DNA of 64,000 bases from Rhodobacteraceae bacterium F11138 (GCA_016521575.1 JAEKDP010000011.1:1-64000), one strand, 5' to 3'; numbered from the stretch's first letter, positions 53,510 through 63,495 are shown. The notes: generated by a model from the letters alone, not told the origin. Made by a program: numbers and translations.

Positions 53510-53581
53510 ACATGCCTTGCATTGAGTTTCCGTCGCGCCGCCGCTAACCATAGGCGAGCCACAGCCAGGGGACGGGTTCCA

Positions 53582-54745
53582 ATGCCAATCATCACAAACA
53601 TCGACGACCTGAAGCGTATCCATGAGCGGCGGGTGCCCCGGATGTTTTTCGACTATTGCGAATCCGGCAGCTGGACCGAACAGACCTTTCGCGACAACTG
53701 CAGTGATTTTGCCGATATCCGGCTGCGACAGCGCGTTGCCGTGGACATGACGGGGCGCAGCACGGCCAGCCAGATGATCGGACAGGACGTGGCGATGCCG
53801 GTCGCTCTCGCGCCCGTGGGATTGACCGGGATGCAATGCGCCGATGGCGAGATCAAGGCCGCCCGCGCCGCCGCCGCGTTTGGCGTCCCCTTCACCCTGT
53901 CGACGCTGTCGATCTGTTCCATCGAGGACGTCGCCGAACATTCGCCGGCACCGTTCTGGTTTCAGGTCTATACGCTCAAGGATGACGACTTTATGCGGCG
54001 TCTGTTCGAGCGGGCGCGGGCCGCCAAATGTTCAGCGATCGTCATCACGCTGGACCTGCAGATCGGCGGGCAACGGCACAAGGACATCAAGAATGGCCTG
54101 TCCGCGCCGCCCAAGCTGACGGCCAAATCAGTTGCCAACATGATGACCAAATGGCGCTGGGGCATGGGCATGCTGGGCACCAAGCGGCGCTTTTTCGGAA
54201 ACGTGATCGGCCATGCCAAGGGGGTTTCGGATCCCGGCTCGTTGACCAGCTGGACTCAGGAGGCGTTTGATCATGCGCTGGACTGGGATCGGGTACGCCA
54301 GTTGATCGAGATGTGGGGCGGCAAAGTGATCCTGAAAGGGATCCTGGATGCCGAAGATGCCAAGATGGCGGCCAAGGTCGGGGCCGATGCCATCGTTGTG
54401 TCCAACCATGGCGGCCGACAATTGGACGGTGCGCTCAGTTCGATCCGCGTGTTGCCCGAAATCCTGGACGCGGTGGGCGACAAGATCGAGGTGCATGTGG
54501 ACGGCGGGATCCGGTCAGGTCAGGACGTGCTCAAGGCATTGGCGCTGGGGGCCAAGGGTACGATGATCGGGCGGGCCTTTGTGTATGGGCTGGGTGCGAT
54601 GGGACAACAGGGTGTGACAACGGCGCTGGAGGTGATCCAAAAGGAGCTGGATACGACCATGGCGCTGTGTGGCGAAAAGCATGTCGCCGATCTGGGGCGG
54701 CACAATTTGCTTGTCCCGAAGGATTTCGGCGGCGCGTGGATCTGA
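53582..54745 (+). CDS. lldD: FMN-dependent alpha-hydroxy-acid dehydrogenase (L-lactate dehydrogenase type)
   Basis: Quinone-linked oxidation of L-lactate or a related 2-hydroxy acid at the membrane. The 387-residue protein has the family start DLKRIHERRVPRMFFDYCES, the FMN site PVALAPVGLTGMQCADGEI, LTSWTQEAFDHALDWD, KVILKGILDAEDAKMAAKVG and the catalytic His in IVVSNHGGRQLDGALSS. The start at 53582 is set by homology. No lactate permease is adjacent; specificity among 2-hydroxy acids is not certain. Confidence 0.9.
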   Translation: MPIITNIDDLKRIHERRVPRMFFDYCESGSWTEQTFRDNCSDFADIRLRQRVAVDMTGRSTASQMIGQDVAMPVALAPVGLTGMQCADGEIKAARAAAAFGVPFTLSTLSICSIEDVAEHSPAPFWFQVYTLKDDDFMRRLFERARAAKCSAIVITLDLQIGGQRHKDIKNGLSAPPKLTAKSVANMMTKWRWGMGMLGTKRRFFGNVIGHAKGVSDPGSLTSWTQEAFDHALDWDRVRQLIEMWGGKVILKGILDAEDAKMAAKVGADAIVVSNHGGRQLDGALSSIRVLPEILDAVGDKIEVHVDGGIRSGQDVLKALALGAKGTMIGRAFVYGLGAMGQQGVTTALEVIQKELDTTMALCGEKHVADLGRHNLLVPKDFGGAWI

Positions 54746-54986
54746 AGGGACAGACGGGTCGTGCGGGGGCGATATTCGCCCCGCGTTGCCATACGGGTTC
54801 GCAACTGTGGCCTTGTCGCGAGGTCGGGACTGCACTAGATGCGGCCATGCGCCAGGTGTTGGCGGTCGAACAGGGTTTGCAGCGTTTGTCGAGAAACATG
54901 TAACAAGTGTGATCCGGTTTACAGGTTTCATTCGCCTCTGCGCATATTATATAAGTGTCAATGGTTTTAAGAGTATCTGACGTTCC

Positions 54987-55844
54987 ATGTCGCAGTCGTC
55001 ATTCTACCTGGGCTACTATGGCCTGAACGAAAGACCGTTCACCCTGGTGCCCGATCCGGAGTTCCTGTTCTGGTCTCCACAGCACAAGCGTGCCTTCTCG
55101 GTGCTTGAGTTCGGCGTTCTGTCACGGGCGCCCATCACGCTGTTGACCGGCGAAATCGGATCCGGGAAAACCACGCTTTTACAGAATCTTCTGGGACAGA
55201 TCGAAGAAGATGTCACCATCGGGCTGGTGTCCAATGCGCAGGGCAACCGGGGGGAACTGTTGCAATGGGTTTTGAACGCACTGGACCTGCCGATCGATTC
55301 GGAGGCGACGTATGTGCAGAATTTTCAGAAGTTGCAGGATTTCCTGGTCGGGGAATACGCCCATGGGCGCAGGGTCGTTCTGATCTTTGACGAGGCCCAG
55401 AATGTTTCGCAGGAAGGGTTGGAAGAACTGCGCATGCTGACAAACATCAACGCGAACAAGGATGAATTGGTGCAATTGATCCTGGTCGGTCAGCCCGAAT
55501 TGCGGGACATGGTCCGCCATCCCGCGATGAGCCAGCTCGCGCAGCGCGTCTCGGCCAGCTTCCATTTGAACCGGATGAGCCCGGAAATCACACAGGGTTA
55601 CATCAGTCACCGGCTGAAGACGGCAGGCGGGGAGGGCGATGAATTCACCCCGGCGGCCAGCCTGCTGGTGCATGACGTGACAGGCGGCGTGCCCCGGCTG
55701 GTGAACCAGCTCTGCGATTTTGCCCTGTTGTACGGATGGTCCGAGGAAACGGGAAGAACCGTGTCTTGCAAGATGGTTCAGTCGGTGATTGACGATGGTG
55801 TGTTCTTTTGCCAACAGAGCGTCGAAAGGGAGGCGCAGGCATGA
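54987..55844 (+). CDS. ExeA/GspA-like AAA ATPase of an exopolysaccharide locus
   Basis: A 285-residue ATPase with Walker A LLTGEIGSGKTTLLQNLL (about residues 48-65), Walker B VVLIFDEAQNVSQEGLEELR and sensor VQLILVGQPELRDMV. The opening YYGLNERPFTLVPDPEFLFW is diagnostic of the ExeA-like group. Versions located beside Wzz-like and tyrosine-kinase genes, as here, belong to exopolysaccharide assembly (the XrtA-associated type). It overlaps the next gene as ATGA. Confidence 0.88.
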   Translation: MSQSSFYLGYYGLNERPFTLVPDPEFLFWSPQHKRAFSVLEFGVLSRAPITLLTGEIGSGKTTLLQNLLGQIEEDVTIGLVSNAQGNRGELLQWVLNALDLPIDSEATYVQNFQKLQDFLVGEYAHGRRVVLIFDEAQNVSQEGLEELRMLTNINANKDELVQLILVGQPELRDMVRHPAMSQLAQRVSASFHLNRMSPEITQGYISHRLKTAGGEGDEFTPAASLLVHDVTGGVPRLVNQLCDFALLYGWSEETGRTVSCKMVQSVIDDGVFFCQQSVEREAQA

Positions 55845-57385
55845 TGTCCGAGATTCGCTTCTACTTGTCGTTCTTTCTGCGCAGACTGCCGGCGTTCCTG
55901 CTGGTGGCGGCCAGTGTGGCGACCGTGTCCATTGTCGTGGCCTTCACATTGCCGCCAGCCTATGAATCCAGAATGGTCCTGATCGTCGAGGCCCCCCAGA
56001 TCCCGGATGCGTTGGCACCCAGTACGGTCAAGACCCCCGGATCGGAGCGGTTGCAGGTCATCGAGCAGCGATTGATGACACGCGCGAACCTTCTGGATAT
56101 CGCCCGCCGTCTGAATGTGCTGAAAAATCAGCGCGATATGAACCCGGATCAAATCCTGCAGGCGATGCGGGCCCGGACCGGGGTATACAGGTCCGGCGGC
56201 CGGGGCGGGGCCAATATCATGACCGTGACGTTCGAAGCACGCTCTCCACGGTTGGCCGCCGGTGTTCTGAATGAGTATCTGACACTGATTCAGGCGAACG
56301 ATGCCTCGTTCCGCAAGGAACGCGCTGGCCAGACTCTGGATTTCTTTGAACAGGAAGTGTCCCGTCTGAGTATCGCTCTTGAACAGAAGGCGGCAGAAAT
56401 ACTCGAATTCAAGAATGCCAATGCCGGGGAATTGCCTGACAGTCTGCCATTCCGCCAGGATCAACTGGCCACCCGTCAACAGCGATTGGAAGAAGTCGGG
56501 CGCGAGATTTTTTCGCTGAAGACACAACGCCAGCAACTGATCGATCTGTACAGCCAGACCGGACAGGTCAGCTCTGCCGGCCTGGGGCAGGGCAGCCCGG
56601 CCGAGCAGCGCCTGGCCGAAGCGCAAAGCGAACTGGACAACGCGCTGCTGATCTATTCCGAGACCAACCCCCGGGTCAAACTGCTCAGGGCCCGTCTCGA
56701 ACAGTTGCAAAAACAGGTTGAAGCCGAGCGAGGCGTCATAACCGAACAGCCGGAAGAGTCCTCTGGGAACACTACCCTGGATTTCCAGTTGGCCAGCCTG
56801 GACACGCGGGTCGAGATCCTGGAGCGTCAGGAGAAATCCTTGCAGGAACAAGTTGCCCGGTTGGAAGAGTCGATCAGCAAGACCCCCAACAACGCGGTCA
56901 TTCTGGAAGACCTGGAACGCGACTACGACAATATCCTGAGTCAGTATAACCCGGCGATTCAACGGCTGGCCGACGCCGATACCGGCGAGCGGATCGAATT
57001 GCTGTCTCGCGGTGAACGGATTTCCGTCATCGAACAGCCTGCGGTTCCCAGTGAGCCGACGAAACCGAACCGGATGAAAATCGCCGGTGGCGGCACGATC
57101 ATGGGGGTAGGGCTGGGTGGCGCCCTGATCGCGATGATGCTGTTTTTCAACGCCGCCCCTCGACGCCCGGAAGACCTGATCAAAAAGCTCGAGGTCTGGC
57201 CGATTGCAACCTTGCCCTACATCCGCACACGGCGCGAGCTTTTCGTTCAGCGGGGTTTGAAATTACTCGCCATTCTGGTGATCCTGGTTGGCGTTCCGTT
57301 GATCGTTCTGGCGATCCACATCTATTATCAGCCACTGGATCTTCTTGCAGATCGGGTCATGAACAAATTGGGTGTAAGATGGTAG
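55841..57385 (+). CDS. Wzz/GumC-like polysaccharide chain-length determinant
   Basis: A 514-residue inner-membrane protein. One helix near the N-terminus (LPAFLLVAASVATVSIVVAF, about 17-36), a long periplasmic coiled-coil region (about 160-400; many Glu/Gln/Leu heptads such as ARLEESISKTPNNAVILEDL), and two C-terminal helices (GGTIMGVGLGGALIAMMLFF and LAILVILVGVPLIVLAIHIY). This polysaccharide co-polymerase layout sets sugar-chain length together with the kinase encoded next. The second C-terminal helix pair extends the usual Wzz topology. Confidence 0.87.
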   Translation: MMSEIRFYLSFFLRRLPAFLLVAASVATVSIVVAFTLPPAYESRMVLIVEAPQIPDALAPSTVKTPGSERLQVIEQRLMTRANLLDIARRLNVLKNQRDMNPDQILQAMRARTGVYRSGGRGGANIMTVTFEARSPRLAAGVLNEYLTLIQANDASFRKERAGQTLDFFEQEVSRLSIALEQKAAEILEFKNANAGELPDSLPFRQDQLATRQQRLEEVGREIFSLKTQRQQLIDLYSQTGQVSSAGLGQGSPAEQRLAEAQSELDNALLIYSETNPRVKLLRARLEQLQKQVEAERGVITEQPEESSGNTTLDFQLASLDTRVEILERQEKSLQEQVARLEESISKTPNNAVILEDLERDYDNILSQYNPAIQRLADADTGERIELLSRGERISVIEQPAVPSEPTKPNRMKIAGGGTIMGVGLGGALIAMMLFFNAAPRRPEDLIKKLEVWPIATLPYIRTRRELFVQRGLKLLAILVILVGVPLIVLAIHIYYQPLDLLADRVMNKLGVRW

Positions 57386-57422
57386 ACGGGTACGGGTGCA
57401 AGGCAGCAAAGGCGGACCTATC

Positions 57423-58262
57423 GTGAGTGATCGGCTTCAACAGGCAATCAAAAAGGCCCGATCCGAACGCGAACGCCGCGTGACGGGGGCCAAACCAAGG
57501 CCGGTGCCAACCCCACAGGCCGACGTACAGACGCCGCGCACCCCGGTGCAGGATGCCTGGGACAATCTCAAGCCGCTGATCGTGGACAAGACCGCCGTTA
57601 CCAATAATCGGTTGGTGGCGCATACCAGTGGAGAGTTGGCAATCCCCTTTGACATGTTGCGCACCAAGGTGTTGCAACAGGCCAAGAAGAACAACTGGCG
57701 CCGTGTCGCACTGGTGTCTCCGCACAGCGCGTGCGGCAAGTCGACCATCGCGGCGAATCTGGGGTACAGTTTCAGCCGAATGCATGAGTTGCGCACGATC
57801 GTCATGGATTTCGATTTGCGCCGGATGGGATTGGGGCGGGTGCTTGAACAGTCCCCAGAGCGCGGCATGCCGGATGTCTTGCTGCGCCAGGCCGAATTTG
57901 CGGATGTGGCGCTGTGTCTGGATGGCAACGTGGCTTTCGGGCTCAACGCCAAGTCGGGCCGAAATCCATCGGAAATTCTGCAAAGCCGTCAAACAGGCGA
58001 TATTCTGGACGAGATCGAACGCAGTTACCAGCCTGACATCATGCTGTTCGATATGCCACCGCTGATGGCAAATGACGACAGTCACGGTTTCTTGCGCTCG
58101 GTGGATTGTGCCTTGCTGATCGTCGTTGCCGAGAAAACGCCGATGGAGCAAATCGATGTTGCCGAACGCCAACTGGGTGAGTTGACCAACGTTATGGGGA
58201 TCGTGCTGAACCGGTGTCGGTATACAACCGGCGCGCATGGGTACGAGAACGAATATTATTGA
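57423..58262 (+). CDS. CpsD-like protein-tyrosine autokinase
   Basis: A 279-residue cytoplasmic bacterial tyrosine kinase domain. Walker A reads LVSPHSACGKSTIAANLGYS, Walker A' TIVMDFDLRRMGLG and Walker B IMLFDMPPLMAND. The C-terminus RYTTGAHGYENEYY has four tyrosines, the expected autophosphorylation cluster, although shorter than in Wzc. It would partner the Wzz-like protein to control polymer export. GTG 57423 with AAAGG upstream is chosen; an in-frame GTG at 57396 is possible. No glycosyltransferase or polymerase gene follows. Confidence 0.85.
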   Translation: MSDRLQQAIKKARSERERRVTGAKPRPVPTPQADVQTPRTPVQDAWDNLKPLIVDKTAVTNNRLVAHTSGELAIPFDMLRTKVLQQAKKNNWRRVALVSPHSACGKSTIAANLGYSFSRMHELRTIVMDFDLRRMGLGRVLEQSPERGMPDVLLRQAEFADVALCLDGNVAFGLNAKSGRNPSEILQSRQTGDILDEIERSYQPDIMLFDMPPLMANDDSHGFLRSVDCALLIVVAEKTPMEQIDVAERQLGELTNVMGIVLNRCRYTTGAHGYENEYY

Positions 58263-59042
58263 AAGCCGCAGCCCTGACCGATGGCACGTTCTAAACTGGA
58301 TTGCGGAAAACTCTCTATCTTGCGGAACAGAAATGTGAACGGGTATTGCCCATCCAAAGCTCGCCTTGTGTGAGGGAAGTGCTTTCTCGCGCAAGTATTT
58401 ACCGGAATTCAGCTAGAAAACCCAGCATGATAGATGCAGGCTGCGAGCAATTGAGCCCTGCGAAGCACAAGACAGGAATCGGGCTTTGATGACATGGCAT
58501 CGAAAACTTGTGTGACGCCACCGCAACAGGCAAATGCAACCGGCCCGGCCTGTTCAGTGAGACGGCGATCCGAACCCGTGTGACCCTGAATGATGTTCGG
58601 TATGCTGGTCGGGCGCTCATGCCATCATACGTCCGTGCAAGAACGCCAAGCCGCGCGATCCCATGAGCGCAGGCGTCATCTCTGGAAAAGAGACGGCGAA
58701 TGCTTCTCGCCGCCTGGGCGGTGAACGGCTGGGTTCGTCACGACCTTGGCATCCATGGTAAGCCTCGCGCCGCCCCGCGACGATCCACGCTCGGCGGGGC
58801 CGCTCGATTTCGACCCAGATTTCGTCCACTGTCCGGCAATCGTTTGCTTGCAACCGATGATAAAGAACAAAGACAACGTGGTTTGGCCCGGCCGAAACCG
58901 CAGGCAAACGATGGACAAGCCGCCATCGCGTTGTTTTCTTCCCCCTGCGCGACGTCGTTCGGTCGGGACCGCCGTCTGTCCGGTTTTCCGGATCGCGAGG
59001 TTCCAATGCGTCCCGGCCATGGGCGACAGCTTCAAACGCGCC
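58263..59042. other. 780-bp region without a supported gene
   Basis: Open stretches here have no start with a ribosome site, no recognisable product and compete in several frames. The region sits between the exopolysaccharide genes and an IS3 remnant, and may be decayed coding DNA or old insertion debris. Confidence 0.5.
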
Positions 59043-60041
59043 TGATCAGCCCCACCCACGTGGTCAAGTCTGAATATTGGTGCATTATTGGCCAGGGCTC
59101 CATCGGGACGATGGTTTCCGGGGCCGGTGGGCGGTAGCCCAAAGCACGGGGTGGTCGTTTCGTGTTGTCGTGTGTCCTCCATTTTTCGATCAGGATTTGT
59201 GCCTCCCTCAGCGAGTAGAAGACCTCGCCGTTCAGCAGGTCATCCCGAAGCCTTGCACTGTAGCTTTCGCAGTATCCGTTTTCCCAAGGTGATCCCGGTT
59301 CGATGATGCACGAAGTCATACGACCAAACGTGGTTGCGATACTCAGGCCGCAACCGGACACCTGAGCCGTCGTGCAGCCAAAGCCGCCCCTTCTTGGGTT
59401 GCTTCGTTGGAACCTTTGGCACCTCACGCCGCCATAGGCGTTCAACACGCTAGTCGTTCACCCGCCAACCCGCATCTTTCGGCGAAGCCGCGATCCGGCG
59501 ATAACCGTAGCGGCCATATTGCCGAGCCAGTTCAATCATATCGGCAACCAGCCGGTCTTTATCGGCACGGCCCCCCCAAGCCTTGCGCTGCGTCGAACGA
59601 TTCTGACGCAACAACCGGCAGGCCCGCCGCTCTGAGATGTGCAGGGGACTTCGCGCATGGTCAATGCACGCCGGGCGACGCGAGGGCCTCAGTCGTTTCC
59701 CCGTGCAGCCTCAGATAGGATCAGCTTGTCCAGCGTCAGGTCCGACACGGCCCGGCGCAAGCGATTGTTCTCGTTCTGGAGCCGTTTGAGTTTTTTCAGT
59801 TGGTCGGTTCCCATATCGCACTCGACCATTGTTCTCGGACCACTGGCGGACCAGGTCTCGTTGCTTCCGCCAGCGATAGAACGTCTGTTCTGTTATCTGC
59901 ACCTGCCGGATGGCATCTACGCGCGGCATTCCTTGCCCACACAGCGCCTCAACCCGCCGTAACTTCATGACAATCTCTTCCGGCTTGTGTCGTTTGATTC
60001 CCATATTTGATCCTCCGTTTCCCAACTATACGGGCGGATCA
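59043..60041 (-). mobile_element. IS3-family element, internally deleted and frameshifted remnant
   Basis: The ends reading inward are TGATCAGCCCC (from 59043) and TGATCCGCCCG (rc of 60031-60041), a fair inverted-repeat pair for the IS3 family. Inside, on the minus strand, an orfA starts MGIKRHKPEEIVMKLRRVEA near 60003 and then frameshifts. OrfB pieces are RLWLHDGSGVRLRPEYRNH with WSYDFV (first catalytic Asp) and then, in another frame, EPGSPWENGYCESYSARLRD and RPPRALGYRPPAPE. The segment between the first Asp and the last Glu, which holds the second Asp, is missing, so the element is about 1.0 kb and dead. Confidence 0.8.
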
Positions 60042-60589
60042 CTTCAGTGGGGGAGGAGCACGAAGCTGTCGCACGTCCGCTAAACCGGTCATCATCCATC
60101 CCTGAAACCGCGCCCGGAGCGCCTATGGGAAGTCCGCGCTTCCGGTTTCGGGCCGAATGTTCCAAGCCAACAAAGCGCAGACGTGCCATGGCTCCATTTC
60201 CCGAACTGTGAATCACGCAGTATACAGAAAACCTGTGTACCGTGACCATGGGAACTATCGGGTCTCAGTACTCATCCCTTGGTTCCGGCATGAGTGAATT
60301 CGGAAACTGATGCCCGGCGCGAGGCTGGCAATGAACAAGACAATCCATCACAAATGCAGCGGCTTCCAGACCATGGCTTTGCTACTTAGCTGCACGCCGG
60401 AATATCTTCGTCGTATAACTCAATCGGAACCCGATTGTAGCCAAATCGCGTCAGATCGTCGTCAATCGAGGGAATAATCAGCCAGTAGATTGGTGATCCG
60501 TTCTCGGAATTCCATTGAATCAATTTGCAGTCGTCAGGCTATACCTCTTGACGGTAGTAGTCCCATGAAATATGGACGGAAATCGACGA
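60042..60589. other. 548-bp gap without a gene upstream of tRNA-Gly
   Basis: No coding sequence or known RNA could be supported. The tRNA promoter would lie in its right end; A/T-rich tracts occur around 60440-60560. Confidence 0.45.
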
Positions 60590-60663
60590 GCGGGCGTTGT
60601 GTAATGGTAAGACCCTTGCCTTCCAAGCAAGAGATGCGGGTTCGATTCCCGCCGCCCGCTCCA
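60590..60663 (+). tRNA. tRNA-Gly (anticodon TCC)
   Basis: Cloverleaf features are all visible: acceptor GCGGGCG (60590-60596) pairs with CGCCCGC (60653-60659), discriminator T and encoded CCA follow. The anticodon arm CTTGC-CTTCCAA-GCAAG gives anticodon TCC, and the T arm GCGGG-TTCGATT-CCCGC is perfect. It reads glycine GGA/GGG codons. tRNA genes such as this are frequent integration sites. Confidence 0.95.
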
Positions 60664-60739
60664 AAGACAATGGCTGATCCTCTTTTTACTACTTCCTGCC
60701 GCGCTTCGCGCTTGAGAGAGTGGGATCTCTACTGAAGCT

Positions 60740-61852
60740 TGGACCTGTCGCGGTTTGATGCGGCTCCTTTGATAGCATTTACTGCAGTAAAGGAGACGAA
60801 CTATGGGGACAGGAAGAACGGATGAATTTCGCAAAGACGCGGTGTGCATTGCATTAACCAGCGGGCTGGCACGGCGGCAGGTTGCCGACGATCTTGGTGT
60901 TGGGCTTTCGACCCTAAACACTTTCGACCCCAAACAAATGGGTGACGGTGCATCGGGACACGGATGTGATGTCGTCCGAGGATCGCGAGCCTGCACGGGA
61001 GAACGAACGACTTCGGCGCGAGAACCGTATCCTCGAGGCGGAGAGGAATATCCGAAAAAAGCCACCTACTATCCGGCAGGCGATTACGCAGTAATCTGCC
61101 GAGAGGGCAGTTCTTCGCGCGCCAAAAGCCATGAGGTTTCGGTTCATTGAAGAATGAGCCATGCCGCGCCATTGTTCCGAGTGACAATGGCGAATGCGGC
61201 GCCTTCCCAATCCAACGGCTGTGCGAGGTCTTGAATGTCAGCTCGCGTGGCTTGCGGGCTTGCGGGAACCGTCCTGTCAGTCGCAGGCAGCGCACGGGTA
61301 TGGTCGTTCTGGCGCATATCCACCGCCCGGCAGGGCATTGCGCAGCAATGTCCCGACAGGGGAGGAACAGTCGCGTCTGAGCTTAGGCAGCTAAGGCAGG
61401 CCACGAATGACCGAAGAACTGAATAAGGTCGGTGTCGATGCCGGGCACCGGCGCGTCGGGCGCCCCCTCTCGGCAGATTTGGCTTTGTCAAATCGCCTGC
61501 CGGGCAATGGATGCGTGAGAACGGGATCACCGTTGAAAGAACGCGCAAGTTCAAGGCGACCACAGACAGCGATCATACGTTCAACATTGCCCCGAACCTG
61601 CTGGATCGGGACTTCAGTGCGACCGGGCCGAACCGGAAATGGGCGAGTGACATCAGCTACATCTGGACCCGGGAGGGATGGCTATATCTGGCAGTCATCC
61701 TGGATCTGCATTCCCGACGGGTCATTGGCTGGGCTGTCAGCCGTCGGATGAAGCGGGACTTGGCGATCAGGGCGTTAAAGATGGCAACTGCATTCCGGGC
61801 ACGGTCGAAAGGCTGCGTTCATCACACGGATCGTGGGTCGCAATACTGCTCT
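60740..61852 (+). mobile_element. IS3-family element, frameshifted and truncated at its right end
   Basis: A left terminus TGGACCTGTCGCGG begins at 60740. OrfA starts at 60803 (MGTGRTDEFRKDAVCIALTS) and after a frameshift continues as RDTDVMSSEDRE and ENERLRRENRILEAERN. OrfB is broken several times but is readable as RTRKFKATTDSDHTFNIAPN, then DFSATGPNRKWASDISYIWT (first Asp) and VHHTDRGSQY (second Asp) where it stops at the left end of the next element. The catalytic Glu and right terminus are gone, so the element is inactive. Confidence 0.8.
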
Positions 61853-61971
61853 TGACCTGCCCCCCGAAACTTCCTTCGTTTTAACGTAGAGTTTGCTCAA
61901 CCTTTTGAAGGAGCAAACAGATGCGAAAGAGCCGTTTCACCGAGGCGCAGATAATCGGGATGATCAAGGAC
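61853..61971 (+). mobile_element. IS407-like IS3-family left-end fragment
   Basis: TGACCTGCCCCCC at 61853 is a typical terminus of the IS407 group. After about 68 bp, with GAAGGAG as ribosome site, an orfA begins at 61921: MRKSRFTEAQIIGMIKDC. It is cut after about 18 codons by the left end of the next element. The remainder is not found on the far side of that element. Confidence 0.75.
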
Positions 61972-62055
61972 TGTCTGACGTCAGCGCTCGTGGGACAGAA
62001 TTGAGGTTTGGCTAACGGAGGATTTCTGGTTCATCGTAACCGTCAAGGAGTGAAG

Positions 62056-62403
62056 ATGAACAAGAAATCTGGAACCAGCAAAGCTTCGGCCGACAAACTG
62101 GTCAAAACCATCCGTCGCAAGACGCGGCAAACTTATTCGTCTGAAGAGAAGATCCGCATTGTTCTGGCGGGCCTTCGCGGCGAGGAAACCATATCGGTGC
62201 TATGCCGCCGCGAGGGCATTTCCGAGAGCTTGTATTACAGCTGGTCAAAGGAATTTCTCGAGGCTGGGAAACGCCGTTTGTCCGGCGATACGGCGCGGCA
62301 AGCGACGTCGCCTGAGGTGAAGGAGCTTCGATCCGAGACGACGGCATTGAAGGAATGCGTCGCTGATCTCACCCTGGAAAACCGTCTGCTCAAAAAAGCA
62401 TGA
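62056..62403 (+). CDS. IS3-family OrfA (transposase DNA-binding subunit)
   Basis: A 115-residue helix-turn-helix protein: TYSSEEKIRIVLAGLRGEET, VLCRREGISESLYYSWSKEF and a C-terminal leucine-zipper-like segment TALKECVADLTLENRLLKKA. AGGAG precedes the ATG. The stop follows an A6G run that looks like a frameshift signal, but orfB is in the +1 frame relative to orfA, so a standard -1 slip would not fuse them; orfB has its own start. Confidence 0.88.
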   Translation: MNKKSGTSKASADKLVKTIRRKTRQTYSSEEKIRIVLAGLRGEETISVLCRREGISESLYYSWSKEFLEAGKRRLSGDTARQATSPEVKELRSETTALKECVADLTLENRLLKKA

Positions 62404-62425
62404 CAGGGGCTGGGGAGTTCGAGGA

Positions 62426-63406
62426 ATGAGGTATCCTGCGTCTGAGAAACCGGAGATCATCCGCACCGTTGAGGGGTCTCATCTGCCCGCGAAGCAAACC
62501 CTGGACATGCTGGGCATTCCCCGCACCACATTCTATCGCTGGTATGACCGTTATGTCGAAGGCGGCTTTGATGCCCTGGCAGATCGCTCACCCCGCCCAA
62601 AATCAGTCTGGAACCGTATTCCGCAAGCGAGGCGGGATGATCTGATCGAGTTCGCGCTGGAACATGAGGCACTGACGACCCGCGAACTGGCGGTCAAATA
62701 CACCGATGAGAAGCGGTATTTTATCTCTGAATCATCGGCTTACCGGTTCTTGAAGGAAGCCGACTTGATCACCGCGCCAGACTATGTGGTGATAAAAGCG
62801 GCCGACAAGTTCACGAACAAAACCACCGCCATAAACGAGATGTGGCAGACCGACTTCACCTACTTCAAGATCATTGGATGGGGCTGGTTTTATCTCAGCA
62901 CGATCCTGGATGATTACAGCCGCTACATCATTGGCTGGAAGCTCTGCACAAACATGCGGGCCGAGGACGTGACGGCCACAATTGAATTGGCACTGGCGGC
63001 GTCAGGGTGCGACCATGCCGTCGTTCGGCACATGCCGCGCTTGCTGAGCGACAATGGGTCCTGCTACATCTCGGGTGACCTGGCCGAATGGCTGGAGGAT
63101 CACAAGATGGATCACGTTCGCGGAGCACCGCTCCATCCGCAGACCCAGGGCAAGATCGAACGCTGGCATCAGACGATGAAGAACAGGGTTTTGCTGGAAA
63201 ACTACTATCTACCCGGCGACCTCGAGCGCCAGATCGGCGCTTTCGTCGAGTACTACAACAACGAGCGATACCACGAGAGTTTGAACAACGTCACACCAGC
63301 CGACGTCTACTTCGGACGCGACAAAGCCATCATCAGGGAAAGGGAGAAAATCAAGAAACTGACAATCCAACAACGCCGCTTGCAACATCAAAAACAAGCC
63401 GCATAA
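62426..63406 (+). CDS. IS3-family OrfB (DDE transposase)
   Basis: A 326-residue transposase. The N-terminal part has a helix-turn-helix (AKQTLDMLGIPRTTFYRWYD). The rve-type catalytic core holds Asp143 (WQTDFTYF), Asp209 (LLSDNGSCY) and Glu245 (TQGKIERWHQ), i.e. DD(35)E, followed by FVEYYNNERYHESLNNVTPA. The frame is uninterrupted. GGGGAG about 8 nt before the ATG could allow independent initiation 22 bp after orfA. Confidence 0.93.
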   Translation: MRYPASEKPEIIRTVEGSHLPAKQTLDMLGIPRTTFYRWYDRYVEGGFDALADRSPRPKSVWNRIPQARRDDLIEFALEHEALTTRELAVKYTDEKRYFISESSAYRFLKEADLITAPDYVVIKAADKFTNKTTAINEMWQTDFTYFKIIGWGWFYLSTILDDYSRYIIGWKLCTNMRAEDVTATIELALAASGCDHAVVRHMPRLLSDNGSCYISGDLAEWLEDHKMDHVRGAPLHPQTQGKIERWHQTMKNRVLLENYYLPGDLERQIGAFVEYYNNERYHESLNNVTPADVYFGRDKAIIREREKIKKLTIQQRRLQHQKQAA

Positions 63407-63495
63407 TCCATCACACAAACAAACCAGAGCCTCCAAAGCTCAAGCCGCTCTGATGATCCAGTTTATATGACGACGGACACTTGTGCGACATCGTT

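Larger units (their letters stand above)
61972..63479 (+). mobile_element. Intact IS3-family insertion sequence (1508 bp)
   Basis: Termini reading inward are TGTCTGACGTCA (61972) and TGTCCGTCGTCA (rc of 63468-63479), an imperfect inverted repeat. It carries an intact orfA (62056-62403) and orfB (62426-63406) with a full DDE triad, so it could be active. No convincing target duplication is seen at the flanks (AAGGAC left, CTTGTG right), as expected if one side was deleted or recombined. Confidence 0.82.

Noticed and set aside
60590-63479. Integrative element or prophage at tRNA-Gly
   Set aside because: No integrase, no repeat of the tRNA 3' end was seen; only insertion sequences are present.
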